Below are positions 15,036 through 23,147 of a stretch of 31,735 bases of DNA, one piece after another. The notes beneath the pieces are model-generated. The model worked only from the letters and a program-made list of their open reading frames with translations, did no database searches and was not told the origin of the DNA. This DNA is from CAVWDI01 sp046259385 (GTDB taxonomy: Bacteria; Chloroflexota; Anaerolineae; Anaerolineales; UBA4823). The translations under genes and the position numbers were made by a program. Numbering within the stretch: position 1 is the stretch's first letter; every line of letters begins with the position of its first letter. Where the stretch lies: NCBI GenBank assembly GCA_046259385.1, contig JBJYWI010000089.1:1-31735 (forward strand), written 5' to 3'.

Positions 15036-16607
15036 CTAAGATGATGTTTGTTTACTTTCAACCCCGATTTGAACTCCTGCCATCATCAAGCCTAATTGCT
15101 CTGGATTCGCTTCTTCCCCTGCAACTTCCCCCATAATTTTTCCTTCATAAATAACTGCTATCCGGTCTGAGATGGCCAGGATCTCATCAAGGTCTTCCGA
15201 TATCAGCAGGGTTGCAGTGCCTTCACTGCGCTGTATGAGCAGTTGCCGGTGAACATACTCGGTTGCGCCGATATCCAATCCCCGTGTTGGCTGGGAAGCT
15301 ATCAGAACGCGTGGTAACCGGGATAGCTCGCGTGCAAGAACGAGCTTTTGTATGTTGCCACCGGATAAATTCTTGACTTTCGTATCCTGAGAAGGTGTTT
15401 TCACATTAAACTCGGTGATCAATTTTTCGGATTGTCTTTCGATTTGTTTAAAATTTAAGAAACTGTAGTTTGATACCGGTTTTTTGCCAAAGTCACGCAG
15501 GATGATATTCTCTGAAACGGAGAAATCTTTAATCATGCCATCCCGCATTCTCTCCTCCGGAATATATGAAATGCCATCATTGATGAGTACGCTTGTATGT
15601 GCATTGGTCACATCCTTGGATTCCAGGGTAACCTGCCCACGGACAGCGGGGCGCAGTCCATTTATCACTTCCGCCAGCTCGGTTTGGCCGTTTCCAGATA
15701 CTCCTGCTAACCCCAAAATTTCACCGGAGTGAACATCTAGATTAACACCCTGTAGGGCCTGGGTGCCGCGATCGCTTTTGGCCCAGAGATCTTTAACCGA
15801 TAATCGTATTCCGCCTTCCTTCAGAGGTGTTTTTTCAGGCGCCATGCTTACTTCCCGGCCGACCATCAAATGAGCCAGATCTCTTTTTGTCGTTTCTGAA
15901 GTGATTCGGCTACCTACAACACATCCATCCCTGAGAACTGTAACCCGGTCAGTTATTTCAAGCACCTCATGGAGTTTATGTGAAATGAAAATCATTGCGT
16001 AACCATCGCTTGCCATCTGGCGGAAAATCACAAACAACTCATCCACTTCCTGAGGAGTCAAGACCGCAGTAGGTTCATCAAGAATCAGCAGGGCTGCGCC
16101 GCGGTAAAGCGCTTTAATAATCTCAACCCTTTGTTGTTGGCCAACAGATAGCTGCCAAACATAAACATCGGGGTCAACTTGTAATCCGTAAACATCAGCC
16201 AGGTCTTCAATCCGGCGCGACACTTCTTCAATATCTGTAAAAGGCCCCCTGGAAGACTGCAAACCCAGGGCGACGTTTTCCGCTACGGTTAAAGTCGGTA
16301 CAAGCATAAAATGCTGGTGGATCATCCCGATTCCAAGGTTGATGGCGTCGGAAGGAGATTGAATATTGACCAGCTGGTTATCAATTCTTATTTCGCCTTT
16401 ATCAAAATGGTAGAGCCCATATAATATTTTCATCAATGTGCTCTTCCCGGCACCATTCTCACCCAGCAGAGCATGTACTTCGCCAGACTTAACATCAAAA
16501 TCAATATTATCGTTGGCAAGCACTCCCGGGAACCGTTTTACGATTCCGACCATCTCAACTTCTTTAATCCGTTTATGTCCGGAAGGCAATAAATCAGAAT
16601 CATGCAT
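15036..16607 (-). CDS. BMP/nucleoside-type ABC transporter, double ATPase subunit (ATPase 2)
   Basis: The roughly 523-aa protein has two fused ABC domains, as in YufO/NupO and RbsA. The first half is canonical: Walker A G-E-N-G-A-G-K-S-T, Q-loop M-I-H-Q-H-F-M-L-V-P, signature L-S-V-G-Q-Q-Q-R and Walker B L-L-I-L-D-E-P-T. The HQHFMLVP and LSVGQQQRVEI wording is characteristic of BMP-family systems. The second half has a degenerate Walker A (G-V-S-G-N-G-Q-T-E) but an intact L-S-G-G-N-I-Q-K and Q-P-T-R-G-L-D, which is usual for these transporters. ATG at 16607 is preferred; a TTG at 16619 would add four residues. It is separated from the binding-protein gene by 129 bp holding a strong hairpin. 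It should energise one of the two permease pairs encoded upstream. Confidence 0.9.
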   Translation of the reverse strand: MHDSDLLPSGHKRIKEVEMVGIVKRFPGVLANDNIDFDVKSGEVHALLGENGAGKSTLMKILYGLYHFDKGEIRIDNQLVNIQSPSDAINLGIGMIHQHFMLVPTLTVAENVALGLQSSRGPFTDIEEVSRRIEDLADVYGLQVDPDVYVWQLSVGQQQRVEIIKALYRGAALLILDEPTAVLTPQEVDELFVIFRQMASDGYAMIFISHKLHEVLEITDRVTVLRDGCVVGSRITSETTKRDLAHLMVGREVSMAPEKTPLKEGGIRLSVKDLWAKSDRGTQALQGVNLDVHSGEILGLAGVSGNGQTELAEVINGLRPAVRGQVTLESKDVTNAHTSVLINDGISYIPEERMRDGMIKDFSVSENIILRDFGKKPVSNYSFLNFKQIERQSEKLITEFNVKTPSQDTKVKNLSGGNIQKLVLARELSRLPRVLIASQPTRGLDIGATEYVHRQLLIQRSEGTATLLISEDLDEILAISDRIAVIYEGKIMGEVAGEEANPEQLGLMMAGVQIGVESKQTSS

Positions 16608-16673
16608 TGAAATATCCAATCAAATCGATGAAAAAATCAATTCTCATATAAGTTACAAGTCTTTCTGGTATTG

Positions 16674-16705
16674 GAGAGGGGATAGAAGAAAATCCATCCC
16701 CTCTC
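16674..16705 (-). terminator. Strong hairpin after the binding-protein gene (attenuator or 3'-end stabiliser)
   Basis: GAGAGGGGAT (16674-16683) and ATCCCCTCTC (16696-16705) form a perfect 10-bp GC-rich stem with a 12-nt loop, 31 bp after the stop of the binding-protein gene. No U-run follows on the minus strand, so complete Rho-independent termination is doubtful. Hairpins here commonly protect binding-protein mRNA from 3' decay and lower expression of the downstream ATPase gene. Confidence 0.6.
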
Positions 16706-16736
16706 TGATTTGAACTCTATGCTCCGTTATGGAAGA

Positions 16737-18938
16737 CTATTCGCTAGGACCTTCCATTCCCTGGAGAAGCTGTTCCAGGTACCAGATTTGTTCATCAGTC
16801 GCGACTTCACCATCATCCAGCAGGACTGTACCATCTTGTAAATTAATCGGTCCAACCCATACGTTGATATCTCCTGATGCTAATCCAGCGATGAATTCAT
16901 CCAGATTCGCCTTCATTTCATCAGTAAGTCCCGGACCGTCCAACCATCCAACTGCGGTTTTGGTGTTATCAGTCAGGTCATCCCAATATGGAGGGTTCCA
17001 GTCCCAGGATTGAACCCATGAGCCATCAATTACAGCCTGGGCTGTTTCCAGATAAGCTGGGCCCCAGTTGAAATAGGGAACTCCCAGACAGATATCTGGA
17101 GCCTGTTCGCATGCTCCCTCATAGTCATAAGGAACCGCCCAAACAACCTGACCCTGGGCAGCGCGCTGCCCGGTCACATCGATACCTTCTGTGGTGTCAA
17201 TTCCGCTCAGCACGACATCCGCTCCAGTGTCGAAGAAATTGTTTGTTACTTCAGTTGGATCGAGCGTAACCCCGGGGATGTTGAACCAGAATCCGATCCA
17301 AGACACGGTGAATTTGAGGTCATCCGGGTTCATCCCGCGGACATTCTCGTAGCAATAGCGTGCGCCTAAGTATGCAGACGATGCCAAGCGGCGGGTCTCA
17401 TTGTTGATTAGAGGTCCAAGGTAACCTAGATTTCCCGTTTCAGTAGCCAGCGCGGCTGCGCAACCAGCGATTGCCTTCATATCCTCCATCCGCCCCATGA
17501 AATTACCTTCGTTTGGAGGCGCTTCGCCGGTGAGCACGTCATCGCCAGAGATATTTATAAAAGTAACATCCGGATATTTCTCGGCTACACCGACGGTATC
17601 TTCCTCAAATTCGTCGGATGTGGTCAGCACTAACCTTGCGCCATCCGCAACCATATCGTCTACAACCCCTTCAAGGGTCGCTTCCGGTTTGTCAGCTGGA
17701 TTTAGGGATTCAAAAACAATCATCCGGGAACCAGGTATGTTCTCTTCAATGTACAAACCAGCTTCGTAATGCGCCTGACTCCAGCCGCGATCGTTTTTAG
17801 GACCGACCAGCACGATTCCAAATACAAATTCTTCGCCTTCTTCCGCCTCAGCTTCTGCAGGCGCACCTTCAACTACCACGATCGAGCCATCTACGATACT
17901 GGCAACCGTATCGTCAGCCAGCGCCATGACATCCTCCGGAATGTCAAAGTCTGGGTTGTATTCCATAACCAGACCGCCATTTTCAAGCGTCAGACTGTAG
18001 GCTTTTCCACCCAGAGTTCCACTTTTGACAAGGCCAATGATTTCATCAAGCACAACAGTCCAGTCGTAAACTTGATTGGCGACGACAATACCAGGCGCCA
18101 GAGAGGTCTGATTCGCCTGAGTGCCAAACCAGGGCACATCATTTTCTTCTGCAACACCAATCGCGCCGACGACCATCTGAGCTGTACCGGTCAAACCATC
18201 CGCGCCGGCGTTGATGTGCGTTTGAGCTGCTTCTGAAGCCAGGGCAACATCGCTGAATGAACCAATATAGTTCACGTTTACCTGAATATCCGGATTGGTG
18301 GCTTTAGCGCCAGCGACAAAACCATCAACATAAAGTTTCGCATCTCCGGTTTCAATTGGACCAACCACCCCCAATACGCCGCTTTCCGAGAGACTTGCAG
18401 CAATTACACCGTTTACATAACCACCCTGTTCAGAGCGGGCTTCGTAAGCAAACACATTTGAAATACCCTGGTCGGTGAAAGTATCAACAGTGGTACCCCA
18501 GGCAAAGGCGGTATCGGGGAAATCTGGAGCAATTTCCAGCAGCGAACTTCCATACTGGGAACCATGAGCGATTACAAGGTTGTAACCCTGGCTTGCATAA
18601 TCACGGATAGCTGCAGCGGCATCATCAACCACAAACATATTCTCCGAATATGCAAATTCAAAGTTGCCCTCGCCCATCTCTTCCTGAATTGTCGTTAGAG
18701 CCTCGTACATACTCTGGCTGAACGCAAGATCATTGATCGCGCTTGGCATTACTACTGCGACCCGAAATGGTCCCATCATCTCTTCTTCAGGTTCTGCGGG
18801 AGCTTCTTCGGGAGGGGCAGCCTCTTCAGGCGCTTCTTCAGGAGGGGGCGCGGCTGGTTCTGTGGCAGGCGCAGCGCATGCGCTTAAAACGATTGCCAGC
18901 AGGAACAGCACACTTAAGATTTTAGTCAAATTACGCAT
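16737..18938 (-). CDS. Lipoprotein with two fused BMP-type substrate-binding domains (purine/nucleoside ABC transporter)
   Basis: The 733-aa product begins with a short basic, hydrophobic signal ending in lipobox L-S-A-C (Cys21), then a Pro/Glu/Ala-rich linker (about 22-56). Domain 1 (about 58-357) starts F-R-V-A-V-V-M-P-S-A-I-N-D-L-A-F-S and reads as a BmpA/PnrA-type fold. A short acidic linker (about 358-370) leads to domain 2 (about 371-733), which opens with G-I-V-L-V-G-P-K-N-D-R-G-W-S, the usual BMP signature. Normal family members have one domain of about 350 aa, so this is a tandem fusion. I chose ATG at 18938 because AAGGA lies eight bases upstream; an ATG nine bases earlier has the purines too close. 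Permease genes lie upstream and ATPase 2 downstream. The ligand is probably a purine nucleoside or base, inferred from the deaminases in the same cluster. Confidence 0.9.
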   Translation of the reverse strand: MRNLTKILSVLFLLAIVLSACAAPATEPAAPPPEEAPEEAAPPEEAPAEPEEEMMGPFRVAVVMPSAINDLAFSQSMYEALTTIQEEMGEGNFEFAYSENMFVVDDAAAAIRDYASQGYNLVIAHGSQYGSSLLEIAPDFPDTAFAWGTTVDTFTDQGISNVFAYEARSEQGGYVNGVIAASLSESGVLGVVGPIETGDAKLYVDGFVAGAKATNPDIQVNVNYIGSFSDVALASEAAQTHINAGADGLTGTAQMVVGAIGVAEENDVPWFGTQANQTSLAPGIVVANQVYDWTVVLDEIIGLVKSGTLGGKAYSLTLENGGLVMEYNPDFDIPEDVMALADDTVASIVDGSIVVVEGAPAEAEAEEGEEFVFGIVLVGPKNDRGWSQAHYEAGLYIEENIPGSRMIVFESLNPADKPEATLEGVVDDMVADGARLVLTTSDEFEEDTVGVAEKYPDVTFINISGDDVLTGEAPPNEGNFMGRMEDMKAIAGCAAALATETGNLGYLGPLINNETRRLASSAYLGARYCYENVRGMNPDDLKFTVSWIGFWFNIPGVTLDPTEVTNNFFDTGADVVLSGIDTTEGIDVTGQRAAQGQVVWAVPYDYEGACEQAPDICLGVPYFNWGPAYLETAQAVIDGSWVQSWDWNPPYWDDLTDNTKTAVGWLDGPGLTDEMKANLDEFIAGLASGDINVWVGPINLQDGTVLLDDGEVATDEQIWYLEQLLQGMEGPSE

Positions 18939-19020
18939 TTTCTCCATCCTTTTTTTGATTTTGTGTATATTTATTTTTTAAAAAATTTTTGTAGATGTAT
19001 TTATTAATTTTTATTATTCA

Positions 19021-19030
19021 CACCTCCTTT
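19021..19030 (-). promoter_or_regulatory. Orphan perfect Shine-Dalgarno sequence in the leader of the binding-protein gene
   Basis: On the minus strand the sequence AAAGGAGGTG is fully complementary to the usual 16S rRNA 3' tail. It has no AUG or credible GUG/UUG at workable spacing; the next start codon is 70-80 nt downstream, after a strongly A/T-rich stretch (18948-19020) with an A5T6A6 tract. It may act as a ribosome-binding stabiliser (STAB-SD-like) or standby site. Alternatively it could be the remnant of a lost leader ORF. Confidence 0.5.
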
Positions 19031-19043
19031 GAGAATTTCGAAG

Positions 19044-19976
19044 CTAATCGCCTCTTTCAAATGGTTTGGTTAAAGCAGAAGGTGGTTTAACGCGTTGTCC
19101 AGCGACCACAAGCACAAGAATGGTTAAGATATACGGGAGCATTACTGCTATATCTGAAGGAATCGGACTACCTAGAACCTGCAGCCATAATTGGAAAGCA
19201 ATGACAACACTGAATAACAGCGCGCCAAGCATTACGCCGAATGGTCTCCAGCCTCCGAAATAAACTAGTGCAACTGCAATAAAACCCATCCCACTGGTGA
19301 GGTTTTGTTGAAACACATTGAGTAAGGCGACTGATAGGGATGCGCCTGCAATTCCGGAAAGGATGCCTCCCAATGTCACAGTTAAATAACGGACACGCTT
19401 GACGCTGACCCCGAGTGAATCGGCCGCTTCCGGGTTCTCACCAACCGCGCGTACGTCTAAACCAAAATTCGTTTTCTTCAAGATAAAAATCGCAAGCGGT
19501 ACCAGAAGATAGGCGCTGTAAACCATAATGTTATGGTTAAAGAATACTTCTCCGAAAAACGGGATATTGCTCAGAAAGGGGATTTCAAGTGGTCTGAAAC
19601 CACTCACTGTTTCGACAGTTCCCATCGTTTTCTGAAAAAGCAGATCGCTCAAGCCTAATCCAAACAGATAAAAACCAATCCCGCTGATCCCCTGTTCAGC
19701 ATGAAGTGTAACACTGACGAATGCCATTGCCAGACCCATAATTGCACCGACAATAACTGCGGCAAGCAATCCAAGCCATAGGTTTCCTGTTTCAAAAACA
19801 ACAAAAAATGCCGCATAGGCACCAAGCAGCATCTGACCTTCCAGCCCAAGATTAAGGACCCCGCTTTTTTGTCCGAAAGTTTCACCGATTCCAGCGTATA
19901 AATATGGAGTGGCAAGCCGGATACCAGAGCCCAGGATTCCAGCGATAACACTCACAGACAACAGTTCTGTGATCAT
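19044..19976 (-). CDS. BMP/nucleoside-type ABC transporter permease (B2)
   Basis: The 310-aa polytopic protein belongs to the BPD_transp_2 permease family, NupQ/YufQ-like. It has about eight to ten hydrophobic helices. Characteristic stretches are G-E-T-F-G-Q-K-S-G-V-L-N-L-G-L-E-G-Q-M-L-L-G near the N-terminus, V-R-A-V-G-E-N-P-E-A-A-D-S-L-G in the cytoplasmic coupling loop, and G-F-I-A-V-A-L-V-Y-F-G-G-W near the C-terminus. Its ATG overlaps the stop of the preceding permease by 4 bp, so the two are coupled and probably form a heterodimer. The binding-protein gene follows after about 105 bp. Confidence 0.9.
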   Translation of the reverse strand: MITELLSVSVIAGILGSGIRLATPYLYAGIGETFGQKSGVLNLGLEGQMLLGAYAAFFVVFETGNLWLGLLAAVIVGAIMGLAMAFVSVTLHAEQGISGIGFYLFGLGLSDLLFQKTMGTVETVSGFRPLEIPFLSNIPFFGEVFFNHNIMVYSAYLLVPLAIFILKKTNFGLDVRAVGENPEAADSLGVSVKRVRYLTVTLGGILSGIAGASLSVALLNVFQQNLTSGMGFIAVALVYFGGWRPFGVMLGALLFSVVIAFQLWLQVLGSPIPSDIAVMLPYILTILVLVVAGQRVKPPSALTKPFERGD

Positions 19977-21115
19977 GCTGCTGCCTCCATTTTAGCTGGT
20001 TTTTCTAATTCTTCGATTCTTTCAATGTCCATCAGGCGTTTTTTCTCTAAACGCCGTTTGAAGTACTCGCTGCTTACGACAAAAACAACCAGGAGTCCAT
20101 TCAGGGTTGTTATTAGAGCTGAGGGGATTTGCATTGCCCTTTGCATTGCATTCGCCCCGACAATTAAAGCGCCGAAGAAGAATGAAGCCGGAATGGCACC
20201 GAGAGGGTGCAGCTGCCCAAATAGTGCTACAACAATTCCATTAAAACCTGCGCTGCCTGTAAATCCTGTTGCAGAACCATCCGTGAACATACGGTGATGG
20301 ACGCCGTAAACCTGAACAGCACCAGCCAGTCCTGCTAAAGCACCGCTGAGCAACAGAGCAAGCACCATATAGTGGCGTACATTAATGCCGGCATATCTGG
20401 ATGCAAACAAGTTAAGTCCGACAGCCCGGATGCGGTATCCTATGGTGGTTCGCCATAGGAATATGTAAACCACAATCGCCACAACCACCGCCAATGCTGC
20501 TCCCAGGTGCAGGCGGGTTGGTATCAATCGTGGTAGATCATAAAGCCTGGACAATCGCGCGGTCTGGGGGATTCTTGAGGCAGCCTCCAGTTGAACCGGA
20601 TCAATCATAGGACCCCTTAGAAGATAATTCATCCCTTGAACGGCGATCGCGTTCATCATTATCGTGCTGAGTATTTCATTAACATTAAAATAAGCTTTCA
20701 ATATACCCGGGATGCCACCCCAAACTGCCCCTCCTAAAAAACCAGCTAGCAATGCGATTGGGACCAGTGAGCCAAATGATAGTTCGGGCAGCGCTAATCC
20801 AACATAGGTTGCGGATATCGCCCCGACGATTAACTGACCTTCACCTCCAATATTCAAAACCCCTCCACGGAATGATATACAAATCCCAATCCCGACCAGA
20901 AGTAAAGGGGTTGCTTTTACAATCGTATCCGCTAACGCATTTTTGCTTCCGAACGCACCTTCCAACATAGCGGCATAAGCTTCAATTGGATTTGTATCCA
21001 GTAGCGCAAGTAGTACAGCCCCAATAGCAAGCGCTAGCAGCGTCGCAAGCATCGGCATCAATATTACATACAGACGGTCGTAACGTGGTTGGGTTCTTGG
21101 TTTTGACAATTTCAT
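19973..21115 (-). CDS. BMP/nucleoside-type ABC transporter permease (A2)
   Basis: The 380-aa polytopic protein is NupP/YufP-like. Typical motifs are F-R-G-G-V-L-N-I-G-G-E-G-Q-L-I-V-G, F-N-V-N-E-I-L-S-T-I-M-M-N (the V-N-E-x-x-S-T-I-M-x-N block), I-R-A-V-G-L-N in the coupling loop and G-F-N-G-I-V-V-A-L-F-G. A charged cytoplasmic tail of about 35 residues ends in an Ala run. The ATG at 21115 is preferred over an in-frame TTG at 21127. It follows permease B1 closely and overlaps permease B2 by 4 bp. With B2 it makes the second complete transmembrane pair of the locus. Confidence 0.9.
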   Translation of the reverse strand: MKLSKPRTQPRYDRLYVILMPMLATLLALAIGAVLLALLDTNPIEAYAAMLEGAFGSKNALADTIVKATPLLLVGIGICISFRGGVLNIGGEGQLIVGAISATYVGLALPELSFGSLVPIALLAGFLGGAVWGGIPGILKAYFNVNEILSTIMMNAIAVQGMNYLLRGPMIDPVQLEAASRIPQTARLSRLYDLPRLIPTRLHLGAALAVVVAIVVYIFLWRTTIGYRIRAVGLNLFASRYAGINVRHYMVLALLLSGALAGLAGAVQVYGVHHRMFTDGSATGFTGSAGFNGIVVALFGQLHPLGAIPASFFFGALIVGANAMQRAMQIPSALITTLNGLLVVFVVSSEYFKRRLEKKRLMDIERIEELEKPAKMEAAA

Positions 21116-21136
21116 CTCTTCTCTCAATGGACAGGA

Positions 21137-22111
21137 TTATCTCTCGACAAAATTTGTGCTTAATGCCATTGGGGGCGCGATTCTGAGCAACCGCCTCAGA
21201 GTCGGCTGGACTCTCACGGGCATAAAGGAAATCACCCGTTCGGTAAAATCGCTCCCTACTACCAGCAGTACAAGTATCATCAATACCCATGGTATGGAAT
21301 TAAAAGCAACCACAGACACCTCTGGAAACGTCCTTTGCAGAATTGTCGCCAGAACTTTTGTCGCTCCAAAAATAATTGCGCCTATTGCACCTCTTGCTGG
21401 CGACCAGCCGCCGAAAATGACGATCGCCAGTGCAATCCACCCTAATCCCCGTATATGCCCATCCGACCACCCGATCTTCACATCCAGTGAATATGAGGCA
21501 CCTGCTAACCCAACCAGCGCACCCCCCACTATCGTATAAATGTAACGAATCTTGTTTACCCCTACTCCACGGGCGAACGCAGCTTCAGGGCGTTCGCCTG
21601 CGCTTCTGAGACGCAAGCCTGGCTGGGTACGGTTTAGGAACCACCAGGATATAAAAACCAATATAAATGCAAAATATACAACAATGCTTTGATCAAAGAA
21701 AATAGGACCGATTATCGGGATATCTTCAAGGATGGGGATTCCGAAATGTCTGACAACAGGACCGGGGATCCGGGTGAAATTCTGACCAAGAAACGCGCTC
21801 AGATCGTCACCAAAAAGCGTCAATACAAAACCGATTGCGACCTGGCTTTTATTCAATGTGATGCTGCCAAAAGCAACAATCAAGGCGAAAATCATACCGA
21901 TAATCGCTCCAGCGAGGAAACCGATCCAGACATTGGAAAAAGTGAGTGCAACCACAAAACCACTCATGGCTGCCATCAGCATTGTACCATCCAATGACAA
22001 ATTCACAATTCCGGAACGTTCCGTTATCGTTTCGCCAACAACCGCGATGATCAGAGGCGCTGATGCCAGGACTACTGACGCGAGAATCCGCACAATTTCA
22101 GGTTCGTTCAT
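21137..22111 (-). CDS. BMP/nucleoside-type ABC transporter permease (B1)
   Basis: The 324-aa polytopic protein is NupQ/YufQ-like: V-G-E-T-I-T-E-R-S-G-I-V-N-L-S-L-D-G-T near the N-terminus, L-R-S-A-G-E-R-P-E-A-A in the coupling loop, and G-L-G-W-I-A-L-A-I-V-I-F-G-G-W towards the C-terminus. The ATG is preceded by AAGGA at six-base spacing and lies 14 bp inside the end of the upstream permease gene. It is clearly paralogous in plan to the permease at 19044-19976 but not near-identical, so the duplication is old or the two sets were acquired separately. Confidence 0.9.
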   Translation of the reverse strand: MNEPEIVRILASVVLASAPLIIAVVGETITERSGIVNLSLDGTMLMAAMSGFVVALTFSNVWIGFLAGAIIGMIFALIVAFGSITLNKSQVAIGFVLTLFGDDLSAFLGQNFTRIPGPVVRHFGIPILEDIPIIGPIFFDQSIVVYFAFILVFISWWFLNRTQPGLRLRSAGERPEAAFARGVGVNKIRYIYTIVGGALVGLAGASYSLDVKIGWSDGHIRGLGWIALAIVIFGGWSPARGAIGAIIFGATKVLATILQRTFPEVSVVAFNSIPWVLMILVLLVVGSDFTERVISFMPVRVQPTLRRLLRIAPPMALSTNFVER

Positions 22112-23147
22112 TTATATCCTTTTTCTTGAAGAATTTGAATATGCGACTATCACCGAATAGCAGGACAAAAAGCACCATTACTCCGGTTAGGATACCGCCA
22201 ATGGATGAGTGTAATTGCGTACGCAATTGCAGGGTTATGCTGCCATTTAGAATAGCGGAAAAGAAAAATGTGATAAATGGAACCCACACAATCCTGTAAT
22301 TAGCCAGCATTACGACCAGCAATGCCAGAAAACCTATTCCTCCGGAAATGCTCTGCCTTAGACTATCAAACCAGCTGAGGACTCTGATAGACCCTCCCAA
22401 CCCGGCGAGTGCGCCGCAGAACATCATTGCAATTATTGTCTCTCGTTCACTGGCAACACCGAGTAAAAATGATGAAAATGGATTTTTCCCCAATGATTTA
22501 AGCTTTAAACCCCAGAATGTTCCTCTCAAAGTGATGTACACAAGACCGATAGCCAGCAGCGTAATCACAAGTGAGATTGGACTGAAGCGGGAATCTGCAT
22601 ATCTCGGCAACAAGGCAATGTCCGCAAAAGGCTGCGTTCCTCTGAATGTACCACCTTCTGGTGGTTGCCAAGGACCGGATATCAAATAATTTGTCAGGAT
22701 TATCGCAATGTTGTTCAGGGCTAAACCGCTGAAAATTTCGTGCACTTTTCCTCTCGTTTTGAGGACAGCGGATAGGGCAGCCCAGAGCGCCCCTGCCAGC
22801 ATCGCCATGATCAATTCCAGTGGTATCTGAAGGGGATCAGGGGCGTCAATTTTTAGAGCAACCCAGCTAGCGGCAATGGAACCGAGAATGATCTGTCCTT
22901 CAATTCCGATATTCCATAAACCTGCTGTAAAGGCAATCAACAAACCGACAGAACTGAGAGTCAAAGGCACCCAGAAAGCCAAAACGGAGAGCGTTTTTGA
23001 TTGATCTCCAAATGCACCCTGGAAAATAGCATCAAGCGAATCAAGCGGGCTGGCATCAAAAATAACCAGCAGGATAGCAGTAAAAAGAAGCGCTGCAATA
23101 ATAGGAACTGCAGGCCAGATAAACGTTAGAATGCGGCGTGCACTCAC
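22098..23147 (-). CDS. BMP/nucleoside-type ABC transporter permease (A1)
   Basis: The 349-aa polytopic protein is NupP/YufP-like: F-T-A-G-L-W-N-I-G-I-E-G-Q-I-I-L-G, then V-H-E-I-F-S-G-L-A-L-N-N-I-A in place of the usual V-N-E-x-x-S-T-I-M-x-N block, and K-S-L-G-K-N-P in the coupling loop. The start is GTG at 23147, sharing 4 bp with the stop of ATPase 1 and preceded by GGAGG. Deviations from the family motifs are larger than in permease A2, and the same is true of its adjacent ATPase. It pairs with permease B1, whose start lies within its last codons. Confidence 0.88.
   Translation of the reverse strand: MSARRILTFIWPAVPIIAALLFTAILLVIFDASPLDSLDAIFQGAFGDQSKTLSVLAFWVPLTLSSVGLLIAFTAGLWNIGIEGQIILGSIAASWVALKIDAPDPLQIPLELIMAMLAGALWAALSAVLKTRGKVHEIFSGLALNNIAIILTNYLISGPWQPPEGGTFRGTQPFADIALLPRYADSRFSPISLVITLLAIGLVYITLRGTFWGLKLKSLGKNPFSSFLLGVASERETIIAMMFCGALAGLGGSIRVLSWFDSLRQSISGGIGFLALLVVMLANYRIVWVPFITFFFSAILNGSITLQLRTQLHSSIGGILTGVMVLFVLLFGDSRIFKFFKKKDINERT

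Noticed and set aside
18733..18981. Plus-strand Ser/Gly/Ala-rich frame opposite the binding-protein signal region
   Set aside because: Its composition is just the complement of the Pro/Glu/Ala linker codons of the lipoprotein gene.
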